Positions 36,101 to 44,009 of a DNA stretch of 64,000 nt are shown here, piece by piece; positions within the stretch are counted from its first letter, which is position 1; each line of letters begins with the position of its first letter. Source of the stretch: a virus. Under the pieces are notes generated by a model that had not been told where the DNA came from, made no database searches, and saw nothing but the letters and a program-made list of their open reading frames with translations. Made by a program: the position numbers and the translations under genes. The stretch spans positions 1 through 64,000 of the IMG/VR virus record IMGVR_UViG_3300047382_000771. One strand, written 5' to 3'.

Positions 36101-38166
36101 GCAGAGATAACTTGAGGAGCATTCATGCCAGCTTGAGTAGTAGCAGAAACAGCGGTAGACCAACTACTTACACCGCTGGTATTTTTAGCTCTTATTCTCC
36201 ATTGGTATGTGGTTGCTTGAGTTAAACCGATGTGTGAATATGTAGCAGAAGTTTGAGGCGAAGTAAGTGAGTTTGTAGCTGATGCGTAAGTATTACCTCC
36301 GTCAGAGCTAAATTCTAATTCAAAACTATCTTCATTTGTATTAGTGTCTGTAAAACTAATATCTACCTGTTCATGAGAAACTACGGTCGCCGATGTTATC
36401 GTAGGAGCGGTAAGATCGTCTAGAGTCGTAACAGTTACAGTGGTAAAACTAGATGTTGCGTCCGAATTATAGCCTCTAATCTGATAATGATAGGTATAAT
36501 TAGCAGTTAAATTGGTATCTGAGAAACTAGTTGTATTCGCAGCAAGATCAGCAAGAGGTCCATATGCCCCATTACCTGTTGCTCTTTGTAGGGTGAATCC
36601 ATCTTCATTGTTCGATGTATCAGTCCAAGAGAGTGAAATTGTTGTGTTTGATGTTGGCACTGCAGTTAAATTACTGGGTGCAGAAAGTGAGTTTGTTGTT
36701 GTGGCGCTATCCGTAGCTGTATTTGAGTCACCAGAAGTGTTGAAGCTACGAACTTGGTAGTGGTAGGTTGTATTAAATGTTAACCCAGTGTCAGTATAAG
36801 TTGTGGCACCTGAATTTAAGGTGTCTATGTCAGTATAATTTATTCCGTCCGTACTTCTCGCAATTTTAAAACCGTCTTCATTGTCCGATGTATCAGTCCA
36901 AGACAGTGAAATTGTTGAGTTTGATGCCGCAGTAGCACTGAAACCAGTAATGTCTGACAAAGTGTCCGTGGTAGTAAAGGAGCCACTGAGAGCTGAAGAA
37001 CTGCCTGATGAATTTGTAGCTATAACCTGAAAAGAATAACTATTATCTGTCACTAAGGATCCCCAGGTATAACTAGTCGTTCCTGCTGGCAGATTTACGG
37101 ACCCAATAGACTGCATACTGTTATCTGCATCAAAGCCGTTGATAGTAAACCCATCTTCATTGATAGAGTTATCAGTCCACTGCAACCCTATACTAGTATT
37201 TGTAATGCTTGTAGTAACCAAGTTTGTTGGTGCAGAGAGTGAGTTTGTTGTTGTGGCGCTACCATCGACTGTATTTGAGTCGCCAGAAGTGTTGTAGCCA
37301 CGAACTTGATAATGATAAGTAGTATTGAATGTTAAACCAGTGTCAGTATAAGTTACAACATCTGGACCTACAGTATCTATGTCGGTATAATTTATCCCAT
37401 CTGTGCTTCTTGCAATTTTAAAACCATCTTCGTTAACGGTATTATCTTGCCAATTTAACTCAATAACAGAGTTGCTAATAGGTGTAACAGTTAAACCGCT
37501 TGGACTAAGTAAATCATTAGTTGTAGTAGCACCAAGTACAGCTGGAGCACTTGTGTCATCAGTATTATATCCAATGATTCTATAATGATATGTCGTATCA
37601 TATGTTAACCCTACATCATTGTAGCTAGTAGCATCACTAGGTAGATCAGCTATTTCAGTAAAAGGTCCTGTAGCAGAAGTTGATCGTTCAATTTTGAATC
37701 CATCTTCGTTGTTAGAATTGTCTATCCATGCAAGAGATATACTGCTATTGGATGTACCTGTTGCTGACACTGGGGTTGGAGGCGCAACTAAATTAAGGGT
37801 TGTAATTGTAATTACATCAGAAAAATCACTAACTTGCCCAGCAGGATAATCACCTTTAATTCTATAATAATAGGTAGTGTTATGTGATAAAGCATTATCT
37901 ATAAGACTCTGTTGATTTGGTCCGACAGTTAATGTAGTAAGGTCAACGGTAAAAGCTGCATCTAAGGCTCTTTCAATAACAAATTGAAGCTCGATACCAG
38001 AGTCATCGGTCCAAGATAACTGAGTTTCAGTGTTGCTATTAGCTACTCCTGAAGGATTTTTCGCTGCAACACGAGTCCAAATAACTTGGGCTCCTTGAGC
38101 AATTTTTTCAGCTTTAATATTGCCAACAAAAGCTCGTGCTTGATTGTCTCCTAGTGCCCAGGTCAT
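33130..38166 (-). CDS. Giant fibronectin type III tail fibre / adhesin (1678 aa)
   Basis: The first 60 residues are a fibre attachment region (MTWALGDNQARAFVGNIKAEKIAQG). Eight FN3 repeats of about 95 residues follow to about residue 770, each with an LSWTDNS-x-NEDGFKI strand and a TTYxYRI-x-Y pair. A mixed region with an alpha/beta, hydrolase-like segment (LYINDYKNG...DLIIYVGVNGETNGHS..., residues about 1030-1220) comes next. A LamG-like lectin domain (EWYHIAFSQDDRRVVMWVNGLP) sits near residues 1345-1460. FN3 and LamG domains bind carbohydrates or proteins, so this is most likely a receptor-contact fibre. Two repeats share nearly identical strands, showing recent duplication. Confidence 0.85.
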   Translation of the reverse strand: MTWALGDNQARAFVGNIKAEKIAQGAQVIWTRVAAKNPSGVANSNTETQLSWTDDSGIELQFVIERALDAAFTVDLTTLTVGPNQQSLIDNALSHNTTYYYRIKGDYPAGQVSDFSDVITITTLNLVAPPTPVSATGTSNSSISLAWIDNSNNEDGFKIERSTSATGPFTEIADLPSDATSYNDVGLTYDTTYHYRIIGYNTDDTSAPAVLGATTTNDLLSPSGLTVTPISNSVIELNWQDNTVNEDGFKIARSTDGINYTDIDTVGPDVVTYTDTGLTFNTTYHYQVRGYNTSGDSNTVDGSATTTNSLSAPTNLVTTSITNTSIGLQWTDNSINEDGFTINGFDADNSMQSIGSVNLPAGTTSYTWGSLVTDNSYSFQVIATNSSGSSSALSGSFTTTDTLSDITGFSATAASNSTISLSWTDTSDNEDGFKIARSTDGINYTDIDTLNSGATTYTDTGLTFNTTYHYQVRSFNTSGDSNTATDSATTTNSLSAPSNLTAVPTSNTTISLSWTDTSNNEDGFTLQRATGNGAYGPLADLAANTTSFSDTNLTANYTYHYQIRGYNSDATSSFTTVTVTTLDDLTAPTITSATVVSHEQVDISFTDTNTNEDSFELEFSSDGGNTYASATNSLTSPQTSATYSHIGLTQATTYQWRIRAKNTSGVSSWSTAVSATTQAGMNAPQVISASQVNTSIQISFQDNTLIEDSFTVERSSTSSTAGFSNIAHLAANSTSYTNNYNTAAANLTAGTTYYYRVKADSSQYGDSPYSNVTAVAFNPLAATTTATSNFVGQNDLGFDFAETTGQTMPAAGFSTFHYELATDSNFSSIAKTISSPTLLASVAFSDLSPDTTYYARLRITGLLDTSVGSAGSSGAIITDPCSSASISIADDGDSTQTVTVTGARPNSLITISEYATSSGIRGSFSTLADDEQGDPFLGIIRSAAPNGGKITVDGGMLKYVGYLPPAIVPTYGDGTSWSSHSAGINIGGDPQWTTTEESFLAGGGSIYDSSNIPAQWSFLYNNINFLSRSTNKTNKILYINDYKNGISGSSPFPYYGAHKFYHGFKYISEHAGYTFEQLPVNTGAGNTWLHHDAIENLHSTTQQWTDYFNNYDLIIYVGVNGETNGHSSSIAYLPQAFIDGFLNFIDGGGGSYMTTDHAPVFPVAINQILSYYGIFATGNFTRTGSDPAYKISSMLADQTYIPQGWHPLFSGLDVNSSILAGTSEAIIEYNTGQDTTNYPILSTTSNHTADASGNATITSHSAGVSIGYGEVFAFTADGCGVSGIPAGATTTWEETGLTEPPTSSVSNSTSLQAVTTNTGDTDEDTYTDGVITSSAYSYRPGTVKSVGTGPYEQFITGEWYHIAFSQDDRRVVMWVNGLPVAVHTSWHKGSGSQTNTYSPRYSYDASRFGAVRWGVGASQHSSWSIDNCFNGVIDQPVFFDSPIFQNDVDEMYNGSNGLISTGWSSGLLNKVKYKAEFTGAFSGFNIPSGAAVGTYGYKNELNPSGNIVGAPSGFTLRVSGPNSGRHNNQKVFQVGTGKVSSSGYHPFQSDMNLHNPGPNDYTKTQVWDELNGLTNYGRGADPLYGSTTSTTKFRTQLAFPSDMSDLHVGGSWGFSAWFKREGEGPSKSMALYMTNDSYWNTYQRGVGSNILTCYPYPFSAMAAGNPETTIYQHYRVSA

Positions 38167-38167
38167 T

Positions 38168-38506
38168 TTAAATAATAATATAAAGTGTTAACGGATCTTT
38201 ATTCACAAGGTTATCGTAATCAGTTTGGCTAATCCTATACATACCAGTAACTTGACTACCAGCAGATGCAACATAATTCGAACTATTTAATAATTGATCA
38301 TTGGAAGTAGGTACTTGACTTACGAAAGCTAAGTCTTGACCTGCAAATTGCGGGTTAGAGCCTCCTCCAACTGTTATATCTTGATTAGATATTGTTATTT
38401 TATTATTAAAGACGGCATCTTTAAAAAATCCAGACCCCCAATTATTACCTGGGAGACCTAAAGATCCTTCACCGTCAGCGACTGGAATTATATTTTTAAT
38501 TGGCAT
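38168..38506 (-). CDS. Fibre-associated small protein (112 aa)
   Basis: The N-terminus (PIKNIIPVADGEGSLGLPGNNWGSGFF) and the C-terminus (ISQTDYDNLVNKDPLTLYIII) are shared with the next gene. The DG-GS-LG and NWG...FF motifs also start the 425-residue protein at 47417. It is probably a short attachment or tip module of the fibre complex. Confidence 0.6.
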   Translation of the reverse strand: MPIKNIIPVADGEGSLGLPGNNWGSGFFKDAVFNNKITISNQDITVGGGSNPQFAGQDLAFVSQVPTSNDQLLNSSNYVASAGSQVTGMYRISQTDYDNLVNKDPLTLYIII

Positions 38507-38519
38507 GACAAATTTTTAT

Positions 38520-38900
38520 TTAATTAACTACTATGTAAAGTGTATTTGAATCCTTAGTTGGAAGAGCATCATAGTCTGTTTGTGTGATCTTTAAAACGTT
38601 TGTGATATTATCAGAAGCTACATACTCAGCGTGATTTTGGAGTTGGCTTATGTCCGTAGGAATGATTGATGCAAAAGCAATGTCGTCTTGTATAATGGGG
38701 GTAACTGGATCAGCCTCCAGAGAATAACTTAAGGTAGAGGCGGATGTAGAATAAAATTTACCATAGTTAGTGTCAAATGAATCCATAATTCTGAAAGAAT
38801 TTTCGAAATCACCATGGTTAAACATTCCAGAAGCCCATGCCCGATCTGGTAAACCTAAACTACTATCGCTACCATTGGGGGTTATGTTTTGAATACTCAT
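38520..38900 (-). CDS. Fibre-associated small protein, paralogue (126 aa)
   Basis: It shares the N-terminal SIQNITPNGSDSSLGLPDRAWASGMF and the C-terminal ITQTDYDALPTKDSNTLYIVV with its neighbour. The C-terminal DYD...KD-x2-TLYIV hairpin is the strongest marker of the family. Its ATG is 19 nt after a late-type motif. Confidence 0.6.
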   Translation of the reverse strand: MSIQNITPNGSDSSLGLPDRAWASGMFNHGDFENSFRIMDSFDTNYGKFYSTSASTLSYSLEADPVTPIIQDDIAFASIIPTDISQLQNHAEYVASDNITNVLKITQTDYDALPTKDSNTLYIVVN

Positions 38901-38919
38901 AATTTATTACATTATATAA

Positions 38920-38926
38920 TACACTT
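38920..38926 (-). promoter_or_regulatory. Class II (late-type) motif
   Basis: Minus-strand AAGTGTAT lies 19 nt before the ATG at 38900, followed by an AT-rich TTATATAAT. Confidence 0.4.
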
Positions 38927-38934
38927 AAAAACTC

Positions 38935-40701
38935 TTAGGGATTCTTAAAAGTAATATTTTCTAAGTCTTCTATCTCGAACGCATCATCAAAGTTGACTGT
39001 ATCTGTAAAGGTATTAGCATTTAATTGTAATGTTTCTGGGTCATATTGTGAAAAATATTTTGACTTGAAACCATTGGTTGAACCAACGAAAGATTGTAGA
39101 GAAGCTGAATCACTATTTGTTGTAAAAAATGAATTACCACTCTCGGTTGAAGTTATTTCAGGCTTACAAAGTATCCAGCCAGGAGGTAATGTAAAGACAG
39201 TATCGAATGGTATAGTTGTGGTCTCTCCATTTGGACCTATAAGCACAACAGGGAACGGAAATGGTCCCATTGTAAGTGGTGTTGGGGGATTACTTGTATT
39301 TTTAACCAAAATGTATGGAGGTGTCATAAGCCCACCTATAGTAACCGAAGTTCCACTGTCAGTAACCAAGGGGTCTTGAGTAAATGGAACTGTGGTTCCT
39401 AGTGCATCAGGTATGCCATCCCCATCTGCGTCTAGAATTTCTCCAAAGAAAACAGTGTCAGTCGGCTCAACTGAAATCATTTTATCTTTTTGAAAAACTG
39501 TTAATCCTCCTGAAGTTGAAATAATAACACCAGAATTTTTTGAAAGTATACTGTATTTTCTTCCTAGCCCGTTGTATGAACCATTATCATGTGTGACAAA
39601 TAAACTTTTCACATTAATAGCAGTAACAATGTCATCCGTGCCGTCACCGTCAACATCAAAGGTGAAGTCGCCTACCGTGTATCCAGCTGGAATATCAACA
39701 GGATTAGGTAGTGAATCCGCATCACTATCAATTAAACTATCTCCAAAAAATACTGTGTCATTTGGTGCAAGTTCAATAGATTCACCCGCACTAAATATAA
39801 CCACTTCACAATTAGTAGTAATAATGATTCCATGTTTCTTAGCTGACAACGAGAATGTTGTTAAGCTAGAATTTGTAGATCCGCTGTCTACATTAGTTAA
39901 AAACAAAGATGGATTGACTCCAGTACATGTTGAAAAATCTCCAGCCCCAGGATAACCTGCATCTAAATCTACTCCGTCAGGTATACCATCTCCGTCAGCA
40001 TCGCTGAATGTACCAAAGAATACAACTGTAGATGGAGTGTAATCTATAATATCTCCTGCCGCAAAATAACCGATAGAGCCGTCTGGATTGATTGAAAAAC
40101 CTCCGTCCTTAGCTGTAATTTTTACAGAGGTAGTTGTGTCGTTTCTAGAGCCATCCCCATTTAGAGGAGAAAGCAATAAAGAGGGATCTATATTTCCCCC
40201 ATCAAAAGGACCTGAACCTGCATAGTTTACATTAGTATCAAAAGGATCTACTATGCCGTCGCCATCAGAATCAACATAGGTTCCGCAAAACATTGTAGCT
40301 TTGGGTGGGAAATCAAAAACATCTCCTGGTTGAAAGAAGTGTAAGCTGCCATCAGCCAAAATTAAAAGCCCTTCGCAATCTGAGGTTTTTATAGATGTGA
40401 CTGTACTATTGTTAACGAGACTTTTTCCAACTGGATTTAAATAATCATTCATTGGAATGATATATCCATCTGGGTTTGTGTAAGGCCCGCTGCCAGGATA
40501 GTCAGCTACAGTTTCAGGGTCAAATTCGTCAGGTATGCCATCAAAGTCAAGATCGTAACTGTCGATGGGTAGTTTTGCCATGAAGGGGTCGTAATAAACC
40601 CATCGCCCACCACGATAAACTCCTAATTTATTCTTGGGAACATTAAAATAATTACCTCCTTCATAAGGAACGCTGGGCCAGTCACTAACAATATAAATCA
40701 T
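38935..40701 (-). CDS. Thrombospondin type-3 repeat adhesin (588 aa)
   Basis: At least five D-x-D-x-D-G-x2-D repeats are seen (DLDFDGIPDEFDPE, DSDGDGIVDPFDT, DADGDGIPDGVDLD, DSDADSLPNPVDIP, DVDGDGTDDIV). They alternate with beta-rich units ending PxDTVFFG. TSP3 repeats bind calcium and stiffen stalks. The C-terminus carries NTFTDTVNFDDAFEIEDLENI. It is a paralogue of the protein at 48730 in general plan and probably part of the adhesin brush. Confidence 0.75.
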   Translation of the reverse strand: MIYIVSDWPSVPYEGGNYFNVPKNKLGVYRGGRWVYYDPFMAKLPIDSYDLDFDGIPDEFDPETVADYPGSGPYTNPDGYIIPMNDYLNPVGKSLVNNSTVTSIKTSDCEGLLILADGSLHFFQPGDVFDFPPKATMFCGTYVDSDGDGIVDPFDTNVNYAGSGPFDGGNIDPSLLLSPLNGDGSRNDTTTSVKITAKDGGFSINPDGSIGYFAAGDIIDYTPSTVVFFGTFSDADGDGIPDGVDLDAGYPGAGDFSTCTGVNPSLFLTNVDSGSTNSSLTTFSLSAKKHGIIITTNCEVVIFSAGESIELAPNDTVFFGDSLIDSDADSLPNPVDIPAGYTVGDFTFDVDGDGTDDIVTAINVKSLFVTHDNGSYNGLGRKYSILSKNSGVIISTSGGLTVFQKDKMISVEPTDTVFFGEILDADGDGIPDALGTTVPFTQDPLVTDSGTSVTIGGLMTPPYILVKNTSNPPTPLTMGPFPFPVVLIGPNGETTTIPFDTVFTLPPGWILCKPEITSTESGNSFFTTNSDSASLQSFVGSTNGFKSKYFSQYDPETLQLNANTFTDTVNFDDAFEIEDLENITFKNP

Positions 40702-40726
40702 TTTTTCTTATTTCTATAGGATTATT

Positions 40727-40733
40727 TACACTT
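40727..40733 (-). promoter_or_regulatory. Class II (late-type) motif
   Basis: Minus-strand AAAGTGTAAATAATCC lies 25 nt before the ATG at 40701. Confidence 0.4.
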
Positions 40734-40764
40734 TAAAAATTAACATCGGGAAACTAATGCTTCA

Positions 40765-43700
40765 TTAACTAGCCATTCCTATCAAAGGAGAAGTGGGGCG
40801 AAGCGAAAAATTGCCATTATCTGGACCAACAAATTTAGGATCAAAATCATAAATAATAATACCGTCTGGACCACTTAAATATTCAGTAATTAATGATCCC
40901 CTGTAAGGCTTGTCTGCTTCGTCAATACCAAAAGTACCTCTGACACCATAAATACAAGTATTATGTATTAAATAATTAGCAGTAGAGGTTGTTACTTTTA
41001 CATTTGATACAAATCCAAGATTGCTGCCATGGCCAGAACTGTTGTGACTATAAGACATTTTTTCATTTCCATAAAGAATGCAATTTTTCACTAAAACAGG
41101 ACCGTTAGGAGGGCCATGACTCCAGGCACCGACACCTCCACTACCAACGAGAAAGAGCGTATTCGATATGGGTGTATTTTTGCCAACATAAAAAGTGCAG
41201 CCAATTAAATTCATTCGATCAATAGCTACAAAGCCTGAAGAATTATTACCCCCCGTAGATGTTGACCCCCAAGTACAATCAATTGTACAGTTTTTAAGCT
41301 CCGAACCATCAGCAGCACTTCTGCAAGAACCTGCTGAAGACCCACCTATTGCTGCGCTCTTATTATTGGTTACGGTGCCTTGAAAATTACAGGATTCAAT
41401 TTTAAAAACAGAAAGACTTGTACTTGCCTCAATTGAAAGTAAGCTGTATGTGCCCCGTAGGTTTGTAAAATTAAAATTGTTTAGCCCAGTCTCTAGTGCC
41501 CCTGTGTCTGATAAGATAATCCCATAACCATTATTGCCATCAATATTACAATAAGAAGCAGGTTTATAATCTCTGCCTCCAGGCAAAGTCAGATTAGACG
41601 ATAAAGTTAATTCTTGATTGACGATATATATAGTGTCGCGATTAATGGATGCTGTATGAGCCGCCGCAACAGTTAGCATGGCTGTGGCTGGAGTCTTTCC
41701 ATCGTTAGCATCGTCACCATTAACCAAGTCAACATACCATCCTGATGCTGATTCGCTATAAGTTTGTATGCCCCCAATTAATTCAGAACTTGGACGAAGT
41801 CTATAGTCTGTTTCAGAAATAAAAGCGGGTATCTCTGTGCCGATAAAATCATCGCTAGATGGGGTTGATGAAAGGTTGACATTGTAGTAAAAATTTGAAC
41901 CGCCAGTAGGGGCCCTGTGCCATAAAGTAGTCGATCCAGTGCCTATATGTATAGTATTTTTAACAGAAAAATTTGTTGTACTGTTTAAACCTTGATTGGA
42001 GGTCCCATAGATATTTGCAGCAGAACGTTTGCAGATAAAAGTGCAGTTTTCGATAATTGCTTCTCTGAAAGTGTCTTGATTGTAGTCTCCACCAAAAACA
42101 AGAGCATTAGTTGATTTACCTGTTATGGTACTATTTTTGATCGTAGCAGAAGAACCCCCCAAGAACCAGCCTCTAGTTGTAGCACTGGAATTTATGCTGT
42201 CATCAGTTTGCTCAATATTGCAAGATCCAATATCTAAGTGCCCCCTCATATATATAAGCCCGTAACTAGTACTAAAACCATTATACCGAAGAGTTAAATT
42301 CTTTATAGAAAAAGAAGTACAGTCTGGACCATAAAAGAAAGCATTATAACTGGTTCCAGTAGCACCTGTCGAAAAAATTATAGTGTTTTTAGTATTTTCA
42401 CCTATGATTTTAAGGTCAGCAGCTAAGTCCGACTCTTGACGAGGCAGCGTGTGAGTTCCGTTTTTGACAAGCAATGTCCCTGATACGTGTAGTGAAGCAA
42501 GAAAATTATTGTGAGGATTATCATAACTACCAACACCACGAGTAACAACAATTTCATTACTCATATTTGGATGTGGAGCTTGACACTCATATCTATAGAC
42601 ACCTTCTCTAAGAGTGCTAAAAGTTAATATGCCACCACTTTCTTGAGCTATCAATGCACCACTAGAATCTTTAATACCGATAGGATGCCCGCCCGTATTG
42701 TTTGTGAAAATTAAAGTGTCCCCAGTTTTAACATCAAGTTTTGGATCTGTGCCTGTAGCATCACCACTAAATGTATAGTTGTTTCCATCTCCGCTATCTA
42801 GGGAATAGTTACGTGTGGCAAATGTAGGTGTATGATTAGAGTCATACCAAAATCCTTCAGGGTATTCTAGTGATAAAGAATCTTTTGGTTGGTATCCACC
42901 AATCAAGGGGGAAGTTGGGCGTAAAGAAAGATTACTTTCATCTGCGTTAATAAATTCTGGATTAGTTGTTATGCCTCCAGATAAATTATTATTTATAACT
43001 CCTCCTGTATCTGAATCGTTTTCCAAATAAAAACTATTTGTTCCTTCAGTTATAGTACCTAAACGGCTTAAGCTTTGAGTTGGGTGTCCGTCTTGTAAAT
43101 ATTTAATATGGAATATATTATTCTTGAGAGTTATATCTCCACAGTTATATATTAAGTTATATTGACTATTTTTAACTCTAATATAAAAAGTATTATTTTC
43201 AAAAACAGAACCACTACCACCAGAAAGGCTAAATAAGTAGGAAGGGCCCTTGTATTGATAGTCAAAAACACAACCCCTTATATAGCCACCATTCCAAGAG
43301 CCACTTAATGTACGAGTCCAAAGTCCACTTGATGGCTCTTGCTTGAGTGGGGATAATGTCCCCCAAGGCGTTTCTTGTGTGGATATGCAAGAGTCTAAAT
43401 TATGCTTAAACCCTGTGCCATAAGTACCAGGTATAACATTAGTTTGTACGCTGTTGTAAAAAACTACATCCTTCCATGTTACATTGCTTCCTGCCCAGTA
43501 TGCACAATTAACAATGATGTATGCCTTGTGCCTGTTTTTTGCTTGGATAGTACAATTATTTGGCCACCACATGGCATATGTTGAGTAGTCCCAAGTGTAT
43601 CTGCCATCTCCAAGAATGATGGTGCCGCCTGCGCCGTCTGCTTGGTAGATAGCATTGCCACCAATAGGATTATCTGGCGTCCATGTTCCTAGCTCTTCAG

Positions 43701-44007
43701 CAAGAAAATTAACAGTACTAGAGCTTGTTCCATGAAGAGTCCATTCGCTGTTATTTATTACCCGAAGGTTAGTGGTCGAATCAATGAGTAAAAAAGGGTA
43801 CTCTTTACTTCCTGCAGGTGCCCAATCTGTAGGATTGTTTTGAGGCTCTGTGGTTGAGTTGTTGCTATTTATGCATACGAAAATTCTATTTCTAGAACCA
43901 TCAAAATAATCTACCCTGTCCCCAGGGTTATAGTTTGTTGACCCAAGATCATCCCAGGTGCTTCGTGAATAATTTGATGTGACCTCTACATATACAGTTT
44001 TGCTCAT
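40765..44007 (-). CDS. Beta-helix tail spike with embedded cupredoxin domain (1080 aa)
   Basis: The N-terminus (STWDDLGSTNYNPGDRVDYFDGSRNRIFVCINSNN) is a chitin-binding-type (CBM5/12-like) module. Two right-handed beta-helix regions follow, each with a terminal FSLRPTSPLIG or YRLRPSSELIGG motif. Between them, at residues about 400-488, sits a plastocyanin-like domain with the four type-1 copper ligands H441, C475, H479 and M482 (GGHPI and YECQAPHPNMS). Such a domain would bind copper and perhaps sense or exchange electrons. It is a close relative of the next gene. Confidence 0.8.
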   Translation of the reverse strand: MSKTVYVEVTSNYSRSTWDDLGSTNYNPGDRVDYFDGSRNRIFVCINSNNSTTEPQNNPTDWAPAGSKEYPFLLIDSTTNLRVINNSEWTLHGTSSSTVNFLAEELGTWTPDNPIGGNAIYQADGAGGTIILGDGRYTWDYSTYAMWWPNNCTIQAKNRHKAYIIVNCAYWAGSNVTWKDVVFYNSVQTNVIPGTYGTGFKHNLDSCISTQETPWGTLSPLKQEPSSGLWTRTLSGSWNGGYIRGCVFDYQYKGPSYLFSLSGGSGSVFENNTFYIRVKNSQYNLIYNCGDITLKNNIFHIKYLQDGHPTQSLSRLGTITEGTNSFYLENDSDTGGVINNNLSGGITTNPEFINADESNLSLRPTSPLIGGYQPKDSLSLEYPEGFWYDSNHTPTFATRNYSLDSGDGNNYTFSGDATGTDPKLDVKTGDTLIFTNNTGGHPIGIKDSSGALIAQESGGILTFSTLREGVYRYECQAPHPNMSNEIVVTRGVGSYDNPHNNFLASLHVSGTLLVKNGTHTLPRQESDLAADLKIIGENTKNTIIFSTGATGTSYNAFFYGPDCTSFSIKNLTLRYNGFSTSYGLIYMRGHLDIGSCNIEQTDDSINSSATTRGWFLGGSSATIKNSTITGKSTNALVFGGDYNQDTFREAIIENCTFICKRSAANIYGTSNQGLNSTTNFSVKNTIHIGTGSTTLWHRAPTGGSNFYYNVNLSSTPSSDDFIGTEIPAFISETDYRLRPSSELIGGIQTYSESASGWYVDLVNGDDANDGKTPATAMLTVAAAHTASINRDTIYIVNQELTLSSNLTLPGGRDYKPASYCNIDGNNGYGIILSDTGALETGLNNFNFTNLRGTYSLLSIEASTSLSVFKIESCNFQGTVTNNKSAAIGGSSAGSCRSAADGSELKNCTIDCTWGSTSTGGNNSSGFVAIDRMNLIGCTFYVGKNTPISNTLFLVGSGGVGAWSHGPPNGPVLVKNCILYGNEKMSYSHNSSGHGSNLGFVSNVKVTTSTANYLIHNTCIYGVRGTFGIDEADKPYRGSLITEYLSGPDGIIIYDFDPKFVGPDNGNFSLRPTSPLIGMAS

Positions 44008-44009
44008 TA

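Noticed and set aside
36000-38100. Repeat array that might look like a CRISPR
   Set aside because: Units are about 285 bp, diverged and in frame, and encode FN3 domains; no short identical repeats or spacers.
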